From Desulfobacterium sp. (GTDB lineage: Bacteria > Desulfobacterota > Desulfobacteria > Desulfobacterales > Desulfobacteraceae), in NCBI GenBank assembly GCA_030145245.1, contig JAQYWC010000056.1, forward strand, positions 35,114 to 99,113: 64,000 nucleotides of DNA. Reading direction: 5' to 3'. The first letter of the stretch is position 1; every line of letters begins with the position of its first letter. The notes beneath the pieces are model-generated. The model saw only the letters and a list, made by a program, of their open reading frames with translations, was not told the DNA's origin and ran no database searches. Below are positions 16,640 to 24,896 of this stretch, one piece after another. A program made the translations under genes and the position numbers.

Positions 16640-17449
16640 CTACAACCCCTTTTCAAGTCTCCTGAGTGTGAAAAGGTCATCCGCCAGGTTCCGGTTAAAC
16701 TGTATGTCGCTTAACAGCAATTGGGTTTTATGCTTGATGGTTTTGCCGGACTTTTTGATCACCCTGACATCCGTGTGCACAAGAATTCCATTGATTGTTT
16801 CAAGATTGTTAAAGTCGGTAATTTTGACATAACTGCCTTTTGCAGGCCATGCCTTTATCCTTGAGACCATGTAAATGTCCTGCCTTACGGCAAGAATCGA
16901 TTTTTTGTAACCGGTCCTGTCAATCACCTCCTCCGAACGGGGCATAGACTCGATAAGCCAGACCTTTTCATTCTTGAGCATCATCTCTTTCAGGATTCTG
17001 TAGTCATAATCGTCCAAATCCCTTGAGGTCATGTCGGAATAGTTAAGGTCCGACCCCATAAAACTCCCGTCTTTGTCGCCTGAAGCGATTCTCTTGCTCC
17101 GTCCAAGGGAGGGCAGATAAAGCCACTGATCGTCGTCCTTGTCAGAATTGTCATAATCAAATGTGAGGAATCCGGAATTTCGGATGTTAGCCGGCCGGTC
17201 AATGATCATGAGCTGTTTGGAATCCTCTCCGTACTCTTTGGAGAATGTCTTAAAATACTTCTTTCGTTTAGCGCCTTTTTTATCCGTGAGAATCATGAGC
17301 ATATCAGCGGTTCGATTATCACCATCATCCACTTCCTCGACTTTTTCCATGATTCGTCTGGCTTCGGGTTGATCGGCAATAACGACTCCCGGTATGAGTA
17401 AAAGACAAACGGTTACCATGGATTTCAGGAGAAACTGTTTTTTTTTCAT
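16640..17449 (-). CDS. Outer-membrane lipoprotein-sorting (LolA-like) protein
   Basis: A 269-aa protein with a signal peptide (cleavage near VIA-DQ) and the fold family of LolA-like periplasmic carriers found next to MMPL exporters. Recognisable stretches are DQWLYLPSLGRSKRI and MGSDLNYSDM. Family members are thought to ferry hydrophobic cargo across the periplasm. It lies between the DUF1571-like gene and the outer-membrane protein, fitting inner membrane to carrier to outer membrane. Start ATG 17449; the Shine-Dalgarno is weak. Confidence 0.82.
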   Translation of the reverse strand: MKKKQFLLKSMVTVCLLLIPGVVIADQPEARRIMEKVEEVDDGDNRTADMLMILTDKKGAKRKKYFKTFSKEYGEDSKQLMIIDRPANIRNSGFLTFDYDNSDKDDDQWLYLPSLGRSKRIASGDKDGSFMGSDLNYSDMTSRDLDDYDYRILKEMMLKNEKVWLIESMPRSEEVIDRTGYKKSILAVRQDIYMVSRIKAWPAKGSYVKITDFNNLETINGILVHTDVRVIKKSGKTIKHKTQLLLSDIQFNRNLADDLFTLRRLEKGL

Positions 17450-17504
17450 AATGACTCCGCATTGATGGTTTCAAGTAAGAGAGGCTATTCATGCAGGGGG
17501 GGGG

Positions 17505-17564
17505 CCTCTCCAGTCCAGCCAAGGCATCAGGTTTAAGTCCTGTTGCCCCGGCCGACTGGAGAGG
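17505..17564 (-). other. Intra-operon hairpin
   Basis: CCTCTCCAGTC (17505-17515) and GACTGGAGAGG (17554-17564) form a perfect 11-bp stem; inner CAGG/CCTG extend it. A run of nine G (17496-17504) is adjacent. It sits in the 136-base gap between the DUF1571-like and LolA-like genes and may stabilise or partly terminate the mRNA. Confidence 0.5.
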
Positions 17565-17585
17565 TGGAGGAAAAGCGTTCAACCA

Positions 17586-18506
17586 TCAGAACTCATATTT
17601 GGTATTTTTCGTGTCAAAATCGATATCCGTGAGACCTACATTCAGCTTGATATCCTTATAATGATACATTTCATAAAGCTCTCCATACCGGTCATAGCTT
17701 TCGATCTTAACGATCATCATTGTTTCTTTCCCAATATATATATTTGATTTTGTGCAATAATACTCAGGGACCACCACCTTGGTTCCCTCATCTAATTCCT
17801 CTGAAGGTTCAATCTCCTTGTTCAGCATATGAATTGAGTACATGGCAATATCATACCGATCGGCCAGATCCCACAAGGTCTCCCCCTCTTTTGCCGTATG
17901 GGTGAAAGAAGCGCCCTCAACCGGATTTGGAAAAAGCGTTTCAAATTGATAGGCCTCTTCTCCACCAAGATCAACCACCCCCATGTAACGCGGGGAGATA
18001 TCCTTATTTTCCACTCCCTTTTTCAGGTCCTTGAGAACTATTTTGGCTGTTGAGCCAAGGCCTGCCGCCATAATGGGGTGATGCTGATTTTTCATGGCCA
18101 TATTGCTCAGGGGCGCCATCTTTCCGGTTAAGAAGCTCCAGAATCCGCCTCTGTGAGCGATTATTTTGTTTCCGTTCTTCCCCGGCCGGTAGATAATTTC
18201 CTGGCCGTTATTGATTTCCCCCAACCATTTCATGTAAATGTCACCGGGTTTTCTGAATTTGAACTCAATGGTTTCAACATCACTTAATTTTCCATCGATG
18301 CGCTCCTGCTTGACCATGACAGCCGTGTAGTCCCTGATGGTTCCATATTGCTCCAGAAGCGTGCGGCTGAGACTCTCCGGATCAGACAGGTTCCGGGGCA
18401 ATTCAGATGCAACACAACACAGGGCAGAGATCACAGTAAAACAAAATACCGTTATCAGATGAATGCCCACGAGAGTAAAAAAATTCCTTGATTTTTCCAT
18501 TGTCAT
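17586..18506 (-). CDS. DUF1571-like periplasmic protein with inserted LysM domain
   Basis: A 306-aa exported protein. After an N-terminal signal/membrane segment (~10-32) comes a LolA-like, DUF1571-type region (~40-200: TAVMVKQERIDG, KFRKPGDIYMKW). A LysM peptidoglycan-binding domain follows at ~202-250 (KEGETLWDLADRYDIAMYSI). Beta-strands typical of the first domain resume at ~252-306, so the LysM appears inserted rather than appended. Inference: a lipid-binding partner tethered to the cell wall, helping bridge the exporter to the outer membrane. AAGGAGG precedes the ATG; the MMPL gene is nine bases upstream. Confidence 0.75.
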   Translation of the reverse strand: MTMEKSRNFFTLVGIHLITVFCFTVISALCCVASELPRNLSDPESLSRTLLEQYGTIRDYTAVMVKQERIDGKLSDVETIEFKFRKPGDIYMKWLGEINNGQEIIYRPGKNGNKIIAHRGGFWSFLTGKMAPLSNMAMKNQHHPIMAAGLGSTAKIVLKDLKKGVENKDISPRYMGVVDLGGEEAYQFETLFPNPVEGASFTHTAKEGETLWDLADRYDIAMYSIHMLNKEIEPSEELDEGTKVVVPEYYCTKSNIYIGKETMMIVKIESYDRYGELYEMYHYKDIKLNVGLTDIDFDTKNTKYEF

Positions 18507-18515
18507 TTTCCTCCT

Positions 18516-20996
18516 TTATTCAATTGTTTTAATGGCGGGTACCTGTATTTGTGAAAGGCTCTTTGCCTCCCCTTTTACGGTTGCAAGAACCATCAGGGCC
18601 GGCGCAAGAACAAAGTCTGCAAGCAGAGCCAAAAGGACAACAATACCTGTAAACAGTCCGAATCGAATACTGTGGTTTAACGTTGCCGTGGTGATGACAA
18701 AGAAATTAGCGGCAAGCACCACAGATGTTATGAACAGCGCCCGGCCGGTGCCAAGCAGGGTTTTTTCCACTGAAAGCACCGGATTTCCGGTCATGTCGTA
18801 ATATTTCTTGAAATTGTACATAAAGTGAATCGTATCATCCACGACGAGTCCGATGGCAATACTCCCGATAAACAATGTGTTGATGTCAAGATTGAAACCA
18901 ATGGCGCTGATGAGCCCCATGACCATGATGATCGGCAAAAGATTGGGAGCCATACTGAGAATGCCAAGCTTTATATCGCCAACCAGGACCAGCATCAGAA
19001 TGGTTATGATACAGAAAGCGATATAGTAACTTTGGGTCATACTGTGCAGTGCTGCCGGAATTGTCCGGGCAAGAAGTGCGGAAAGGCCAGTTACGGTGAC
19101 TTCAGCACGACCTTGAAACTCCCTTTCAAATACCATCTCAAGGTACTCGACAAACTCTTCGTAAATGACGGAATCCGCCCATTTGGTATTTATGGTGACC
19201 CTGGCTTTGCTTAATCTGCTGTCTGTTATTTTTTCAAGATCTTCAGGCTTACTGTTTTGAAACAACAGGAGCTCCTGGGCAACCTGATCCCTGTCCCGGG
19301 GAATGGAGTAGTAGTCTGGGTTATTGCCGTGAAGGGCCTGGTTTGTCTCTTTTACGACATCAACGATGGAGAAGACTTTGCCCACATGGATATCATCGTT
19401 TTTTATGTCAGCTATTTCATGGGAGAGTCGTTCAAGGCTGTTGAGGATTTCAGGTTCCTGCAACCCATCCTCTGTTTTTGTATCAACAATTACCTCCACG
19501 GTGATGGACCCTTCAAATTTATCCTCCACATGGTTCAGGTCTTGCCTGACTTCATGGTTTTTTGGAAAATAGGTCAGGAGGTTACTTGAAAATTCAAGCT
19601 GGTAGATAAACACCATGGAAACGACAAAACAGATCAGTGAAAAAATGACTATTTTTATGGGATTGCTGGTCGAAAACCGTGCAAAACCAAGGAGGATTCT
19701 GTCCATGAATGGGGTTTTGCCTGTTCCGGCCTTTGTCTTTTTCTTTTTCACAGGAACGACTGCGACCAGTGCCGGCAAAAGTATTATGGAGTACAGCAAT
19801 GCAAGGACAACGCCTGCGGCAGCATAAATCCCCATGTCGGCGATGGTGGTTATTTCCGCAAACGAAAAGGAGAGAAGTCCGGCCGAGGTGGTCAGGCTTG
19901 TCATGGCTATGGCAAAGCCGGAGTGCCCCATGGCATAGGAGATGGCATCTTCTTTGCTCTCCCCCTCCTGGTACTTTCTGTAAAAAATGGCAAGCACATG
20001 CACGGAATCGGCAATGCCAACCGCCACAAGGAATGAGGGGATAACCGTTGTCATCATAGAGATTGGCGTGCCCGTAAGGGCCATCAGGCCAAGGGTGGAA
20101 AACATGGACATGTTAACAACAATCAACGGTAAAATAACACCGGTGAACCGTCTGAAAAGAATCACCAGAAAAAGAACAATCACAAAGGTTGTCAGGCCTG
20201 AAAACCGTTTCATATCCTTGTCTGTAGTACGGTTGAACACATCTACCACCACCGGTCCGCCTGTGAAGGATATTTGAAAATCGTCGTTTTCATACCTTCT
20301 GATCAATCTGTTTACAGCATCAAACACCAGGGCGTTTTCATCCGGAGAGAGCGCTTCAGGTACCTCTACCGGCACCGTTTCCGAAGAGATGTCGTCATCT
20401 CCGCCGATTGAATCATCCATCATATCATCTTCATTTTTATTATTGCGGGTGGGTTCGTCTGCAGAAGCGTCGGTTCTGAGTATGATTGCAGTGCTTTTAT
20501 GATCCCTTGATAAAATATGGTTTGCATAGAGGGGGATGTTTTCCGCTATTGTTTTTATTTCTTCAAGGTCATAGGCTTTTTCCGGCCACTCTTCAAGGAG
20601 TCCGTCCACATGGATCGTGTCCCCTTTCCCCCTTGTACTCCTGATGTTCATAAGGCTTGTCACTTCATCGATGTAAGGGACTTCAGCCTCAAGCTCTTTA
20701 TGGAAGCGGTTTAATTTATCAAGGAAAGAGGGCTCAAAAAGATCCGGGGGTGTGATCATGATAAGAATAAGGGATGTGTTGCCAAACTGACTTTTGAATT
20801 CGTCGTATTTAATACGGGCGGGATCCTCCTTATGAAGCATCTCTTCGGTTGACGTATCAATGGATAACTCCGCCACCATGGATGCCAGCGCGGCAAATAC
20901 CATAAACATGACAAAGAGTGTTTTCAGCCTGTTTCTGTAAAAAAACCTTGCAGAATTCTCAAACGCTTTTTCAATGCGGTTTCTCATTGTTGACAT
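18516..20996 (-). CDS. MMPL/RND-family exporter
   Basis: An 826-aa RND-superfamily permease of the MMPL/hopanoid-exporter type: two halves, each with one helix, a large periplasmic loop and a bundle of five helices (~240-420 and ~680-820). GXXXD-type residues of the proton path are visible (VGIADSVHVL and IGLVVDDTIHF). Unlike drug-efflux RND pumps it has no adaptor nearby; instead it leads an operon of LolA-like and outer-membrane proteins, the context of lipid exporters. I start at ATG 20996 (AAAGG seven bases upstream) rather than 21053. An acidic repeat (~205-225) lies in the first loop. Confidence 0.87.
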   Translation of the reverse strand: MSTMRNRIEKAFENSARFFYRNRLKTLFVMFMVFAALASMVAELSIDTSTEEMLHKEDPARIKYDEFKSQFGNTSLILIMITPPDLFEPSFLDKLNRFHKELEAEVPYIDEVTSLMNIRSTRGKGDTIHVDGLLEEWPEKAYDLEEIKTIAENIPLYANHILSRDHKSTAIILRTDASADEPTRNNKNEDDMMDDSIGGDDDISSETVPVEVPEALSPDENALVFDAVNRLIRRYENDDFQISFTGGPVVVDVFNRTTDKDMKRFSGLTTFVIVLFLVILFRRFTGVILPLIVVNMSMFSTLGLMALTGTPISMMTTVIPSFLVAVGIADSVHVLAIFYRKYQEGESKEDAISYAMGHSGFAIAMTSLTTSAGLLSFSFAEITTIADMGIYAAAGVVLALLYSIILLPALVAVVPVKKKKTKAGTGKTPFMDRILLGFARFSTSNPIKIVIFSLICFVVSMVFIYQLEFSSNLLTYFPKNHEVRQDLNHVEDKFEGSITVEVIVDTKTEDGLQEPEILNSLERLSHEIADIKNDDIHVGKVFSIVDVVKETNQALHGNNPDYYSIPRDRDQVAQELLLFQNSKPEDLEKITDSRLSKARVTINTKWADSVIYEEFVEYLEMVFEREFQGRAEVTVTGLSALLARTIPAALHSMTQSYYIAFCIITILMLVLVGDIKLGILSMAPNLLPIIMVMGLISAIGFNLDINTLFIGSIAIGLVVDDTIHFMYNFKKYYDMTGNPVLSVEKTLLGTGRALFITSVVLAANFFVITTATLNHSIRFGLFTGIVVLLALLADFVLAPALMVLATVKGEAKSLSQIQVPAIKTIE

Positions 20997-21090
20997 GGCG
21001 CGGCCTTTCAATTTGGTTAAAGTTTTCAACCCATACAGCATCTGCTGCTGCATGCCTCATGGGTTGATTCTCATAGGTGGCGGCGATTTG

Positions 21091-21103
21091 TGACCCAGGG
21101 TCA
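21091..21103. promoter_or_regulatory. 13-base palindrome upstream of the MMPL operon
   Basis: TGACCC-A-GGGTCA is a perfect palindrome about 95 bp upstream of the MMPL start. A shorter dyad TGTGA-CT-TCACA lies at 21137-21148. Either could be an operator; no regulator can be named. Confidence 0.35.
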
Positions 21104-21165
21104 TTATGTAGTGCTCTGTTTTCAACGTAGAACATGTGTGACTTCACAGAACATATATATGAGAA

Positions 21166-21183
21166 GAACTAATTTAGAACTAA
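21166..21183 (-). promoter_or_regulatory. SARP-type heptamer direct repeat (site B)
   Basis: On the minus strand this reads TTAGTTC-TAAA-TTAGTTC, two identical heptamers at 11-bp period, followed about eight bases later by TATATG as a possible -10. It lies ~170 bp upstream of the MMPL exporter and 31 bp past the stop of the SARP-type regulator gene. It matches site A (6222-6239) in heptamer, spacing and strand relative to the downstream operon. Confidence 0.65.
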
Positions 21184-21185
21184 AA

Positions 21186-21202
21186 GGGGGGATTTTTTTA
21201 TG
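21186..21202. repeat. 17-bp element, copy B
   Basis: Exact second copy of GGGGGGATTTTTTTATG (first at 6273-6289), two bases from the heptamer repeat. Confidence 0.6.
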
Positions 21203-21213
21203 GAAGGCCGGAA

Positions 21214-24200
21214 TTATGAAAAACTAACCATTCGGTGATACAGCTCTACGGTATTTTTATTTAAAGGACAGTTCAGATTGGAAACGATATGATGCCGGCA
21301 TCGGTCATAGGTTTTTATAACCATGGGGTTGTTTCCCGCTTTTGAGTAAAAGAACATCAGTTTTCGATACACTTCCTCAGAAAAGGGATCAGATTCAAGA
21401 TATTTTTCTGAATATAGAATACACTTTTCAAATTTCATTTGGTTTTCATAGATTTCAATGATCTTTATTATGGCCGCAAGATATGCCCTTTCCAGTCTCT
21501 CTTTTTCATCAAAACACCATTCCGCATAGGGATCTTCTTCAAACAGCTTCCCCTTATACAGGGAGACTGCAGCGTGCAGATGCCCAAGTGTCGTATGGGT
21601 ATCATTGCATGACCCGGCAGATTTCAGATCAGACATAAACTGATCAATATCAACAAAACCGTTTTGGGTGATATCGATTTTATAGGCGTTTTTTTCTCTC
21701 AAGAGGTAGGAGGAGCCTCTTTTCAGATGCGGTTCAAGGGTCTTTCTAAATGCCGGCAGGGCCACATGAAGGCGTTTACCTGTTTTTTCAGGACTCTCCT
21801 CCGGCCATAGGAGTTCCATGAGCACCTCTTTGGGGGTATACCCCCTGCTCCGTGACAGAATCAGATACTTGAAGATCTCAAGCGCCTTTTTGCTTTTCCA
21901 CTGTTTTGTCGTGATTTCATTTTCACCGACAAAAATCCTTAACCGCCCAAGGCAGTATACCCTTAGAGGCTCAAGGGTATGGGAGCATGTGGCAGGGACC
22001 GGATCTATCTGTTTGTCTATCTTGCCCGGGGGGGATACCGCTGCAAGAAGATCAGGCACCCATTTCAACTTTGAGGAGAACCAGTTTTCAGATCCGTTGC
22101 TGCGTGACATTTTCAGCGCAGTCCGGGTCATGGCCAGGGATCTCTCCGGCTTCCCGGTTTTAAGGTAAAGATATGCGTAGATATATTTTATAAAACACGA
22201 CTCAAAGATAGAATGGGAGAGCAGTTCTTCAGCCCGGTGAAGCAAGGCTGCTGCATTTTCATACGCTCCCATTTCAATCAGGGGCATTGCTGTAAAATAG
22301 AGGAGTTTTCCCTCTTCCATTGGAAAATTGTGGTTGTTCACCAGCTCCATTCCAATGTGAATCGCCTCTTCGGCTTTCTCTTTCATCTCCTCCCCAAGGT
22401 ATATTGCGGTGAAAACAATCCAGCAAACGGCTTCTCCCCATTTGCCGCCGCCCTGTTGGAAGATATGATATGCATTTTCTGTGTCCAGTATGGATTCTTC
22501 GATCCGTTTCAGGCTGAGATTGTACAACGCCGAGCTGATAAGCAGCCATGCCTTTTGTGTATCCTGAAAACCGTTATCACAGACCAGTTGCAGGCCTTGC
22601 TTTACCCGTTCCATTCCAAGCTGGGTTTCTCCCGTTAAATAGTATGCCGACGATACGAGATGATAATAGAACGCAAGGACCTGGGTCGAGGAATAGCAAT
22701 CCAGATTCATCCTGGCCTGTTCGGCAATTTCCACGGCCTTTTGATTATCACCTGAAAAGTAGTAGCGAAAGCCTTTATTGAGATCGATCCAGGCTTCCCA
22801 CTCTCTGTTTTTCCTTGTTTCGATCCAGGCATCCAGAAGTTTTTTTGCTTCTGAATAATGCATATCAGCAATCTCCATCTTCCCGAGGTAGGCGGAGATG
22901 AAAATCAGGTGGCCGTGGGCCTCGACCTGCAACTTTTCCGGGATGACCGAATGATTCAACAGTTCATAAAGGGCGCTTTCGGCACTTGAAAAATTGCCCT
23001 GCAGATAATAGGAGCGGGCAAGATCATTCAGTGCGATAAAGGCGCTTTCGATCATTTCCGTTTTACGAAAAAAAGTATACGCTTTTTTTCCAAGCCGGAC
23101 AGCTTTGTTGAGCTTGCCCGTGGTAGTGCAGATATTGGATTGCAGGGAAAGCAGCAAAGGATCACGTTCCCGAAGGTGCTCCGGAAATTGGTTCAACAAT
23201 GAAACCAACCTGCTGAATTGTGCTTCCAGGCACATGCCCCTGCCAACAGTACTCAGAACGGTTATGGCTTCCCCATAATTTCCTGCATGAAGATAATGGA
23301 TAAGCGCATCTTCATCTTTTTCTGTCTGTTTGTAACAGGAAGCAATCTGGTTATGGAGCTTGGCTATGGCGTCACTGCCATGATTCTGCCTGAGTTTGCT
23401 TTTGAGAAATTCCCTGAACAGATCATGGTAGGCATAGCAGGAACGGTCATCTGTCAGGGAGGAGGTAAAAAGGTGTTTTTTGTTGAGAAGATCCAGTATG
23501 GCTGCCGAATTTTCTATTCCAAGATAGATGTCGCAGAGCTCAACATCCAGACGGGAAAGAAGGGAGGTTTTCAGAAGGAACGCCTTTATTTCATCGGATT
23601 GCAGCAGATAGACATTCTCGCTCATGTATTCATAAAAGATCATCTGATTTCTTGACAGATCATTCAATGCGGATTCTATCTCACGGGCATTCCGGTTTAT
23701 GGATGAGTGATAGAAAAGCATCAGGCCTGAAATCCAGCCCCCGGTCTTTTTCTGCAGGGTATCCAGTTTTTCCCTGGAGATTTTAAAGCCGAACAGCTGA
23801 AAGAACAGGTTGGAGATTTCAGCGGTTGTAAAGGAGAGGTCATCCTGTTTTACATGGAGGACTTCGCCCCGTACACGATACTTTGACAGCGGCAGATCAG
23901 GCAATGTGCGACTTGCCAGCACAATGTGAAGTTCAGGAGGCCCGTGGTTGATCAGAAACGCTACGGCGTTTTTAATATCAGTGCTTGAATCTGCATGATG
24001 AAAATCATCGAGCACAAGAAGTGAACTTCCGATTCCCGCCATGGCCATCTCATTGACAAGGCATGACAGCGCCCTGCGGCGCCCTGCTTCAGAAAGGGGC
24101 GTTTGGTGAAGAATGTCAAAGGTTTTTTCCCCGAAATCGCGATCATATTTTTTAAATCCGGCAATGATGTAATTTACAAACGTGGCAAAATCGTTGTCGT

Positions 24201-24411
24201 TCTCTTCAATTCTGTACCAGATGGTCTGGTTTGCCATCAGGCAAGCCTGGGTCACAAAGGTACTTTTACCATACCCTGCCCCGGCCGTAACCAAGGTAAG
24301 TTTGTAGTTTGACATCTTTTTCAGGACAGGATTCAACCGCTTGCGCGCAATGATCCCGGATAACAGTGGCACGGAAATTTTTGACGCCAGGATCTCAAAG
24401 CTCTGAGCCAT
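21214..24411 (-). CDS. STAND-ATPase/TPR/SARP-type transcriptional activator
   Basis: A 1065-aa regulator. The N-terminus is a MalT-like STAND NTPase: P-loop AGAGYGKST (43-51), Walker B-like LLVLDDFHH (~135). The middle (~330-780) is built of TPR-like helical repeats. The C-terminus has no LuxR helix-turn-helix; instead residues ~813-912 are an OmpR-like winged helix (RVYCLGRLRIF, KKALEIFKYLIL, LMELLWPEE) followed by a bacterial transcriptional activation domain (~913-1065), the SARP arrangement. Such proteins integrate a ligand and ATP before binding DNA. It is directly upstream of, and codirectional with, the MMPL operon, whose heptamer repeats fit a SARP. Confidence 0.88.
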   Translation of the reverse strand: MAQSFEILASKISVPLLSGIIARKRLNPVLKKMSNYKLTLVTAGAGYGKSTFVTQACLMANQTIWYRIEENDNDFATFVNYIIAGFKKYDRDFGEKTFDILHQTPLSEAGRRRALSCLVNEMAMAGIGSSLLVLDDFHHADSSTDIKNAVAFLINHGPPELHIVLASRTLPDLPLSKYRVRGEVLHVKQDDLSFTTAEISNLFFQLFGFKISREKLDTLQKKTGGWISGLMLFYHSSINRNAREIESALNDLSRNQMIFYEYMSENVYLLQSDEIKAFLLKTSLLSRLDVELCDIYLGIENSAAILDLLNKKHLFTSSLTDDRSCYAYHDLFREFLKSKLRQNHGSDAIAKLHNQIASCYKQTEKDEDALIHYLHAGNYGEAITVLSTVGRGMCLEAQFSRLVSLLNQFPEHLRERDPLLLSLQSNICTTTGKLNKAVRLGKKAYTFFRKTEMIESAFIALNDLARSYYLQGNFSSAESALYELLNHSVIPEKLQVEAHGHLIFISAYLGKMEIADMHYSEAKKLLDAWIETRKNREWEAWIDLNKGFRYYFSGDNQKAVEIAEQARMNLDCYSSTQVLAFYYHLVSSAYYLTGETQLGMERVKQGLQLVCDNGFQDTQKAWLLISSALYNLSLKRIEESILDTENAYHIFQQGGGKWGEAVCWIVFTAIYLGEEMKEKAEEAIHIGMELVNNHNFPMEEGKLLYFTAMPLIEMGAYENAAALLHRAEELLSHSIFESCFIKYIYAYLYLKTGKPERSLAMTRTALKMSRSNGSENWFSSKLKWVPDLLAAVSPPGKIDKQIDPVPATCSHTLEPLRVYCLGRLRIFVGENEITTKQWKSKKALEIFKYLILSRSRGYTPKEVLMELLWPEESPEKTGKRLHVALPAFRKTLEPHLKRGSSYLLREKNAYKIDITQNGFVDIDQFMSDLKSAGSCNDTHTTLGHLHAAVSLYKGKLFEEDPYAEWCFDEKERLERAYLAAIIKIIEIYENQMKFEKCILYSEKYLESDPFSEEVYRKLMFFYSKAGNNPMVIKTYDRCRHHIVSNLNCPLNKNTVELYHRMVSFS

Positions 24412-24457
24412 ATCAGGTTCTTTTCCATAGTTAAAAACGATGTTTTATAGATTAAAC

Positions 24458-24535
24458 GTATTTAAATACTTCAGAGAAGTTAAATCAAGCTGAATATGAC
24501 CGTATCGTTTATAACGATGGGTTACCAACGATACG
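24458..24535. promoter_or_regulatory. Inverted repeats upstream of the SARP-type regulator
   Basis: CGTATCGTT (24501-24509) and AACGATACG (24527-24535) are perfect 9-bp arms; GTATTTAAATAC (24458-24469) is a 12-base palindrome closer to the gene. Both lie in the 162-base gap upstream of the regulator start at 24411 and are possible operators or promoter structures. Confidence 0.4.
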
Positions 24536-24573
24536 TGTTAAGGTTGAGAACCGCGTATGGAGCAGGTTTCCAT

Positions 24574-24768
24574 CTAAATAGGCAATTTATCCGTAATGTC
24601 TGCTGCCGTATCGATGGTTCCGTCAATCGAGTTGCCAACCACCGGAACCACTGAGATGACAGCACCTGTAACCCGCATGGGTACGGTGACCACCTTGGTT
24701 AAAACACAGCCGGTAAGATTCAGGCCCGTCACAAGAACAATTAAAAGCAAAGCTGTTTTTTTCATCAT
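24574..24768 (-). CDS. Small lipoprotein (64 aa)
   Basis: A short protein with a lipoprotein signal peptide (MMKKTALLLIVLVTGLN) and lipobox LTGC. The mature part has the repetitive hydrophobic pattern VVTVPMRVTGAVISVVPVVG. Similar small lipoproteins are common in proteobacteria but have no known function. The start could be either of the two adjacent ATG codons. Confidence 0.7.
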   Translation of the reverse strand: MMKKTALLLIVLVTGLNLTGCVLTKVVTVPMRVTGAVISVVPVVGNSIDGTIDTAADITDKLPI

Positions 24769-24896
24769 CCGAAATTTCCCATTTCTGCCAAAGGATCAAA
24801 AGAACTCCCAGGCAATATAGCAGACTTCATATGAAAATAAAACGTTCCATACAGGCCCTGTTTGTGCAGACATCCGGATCAACCTTCAGGGATTGT

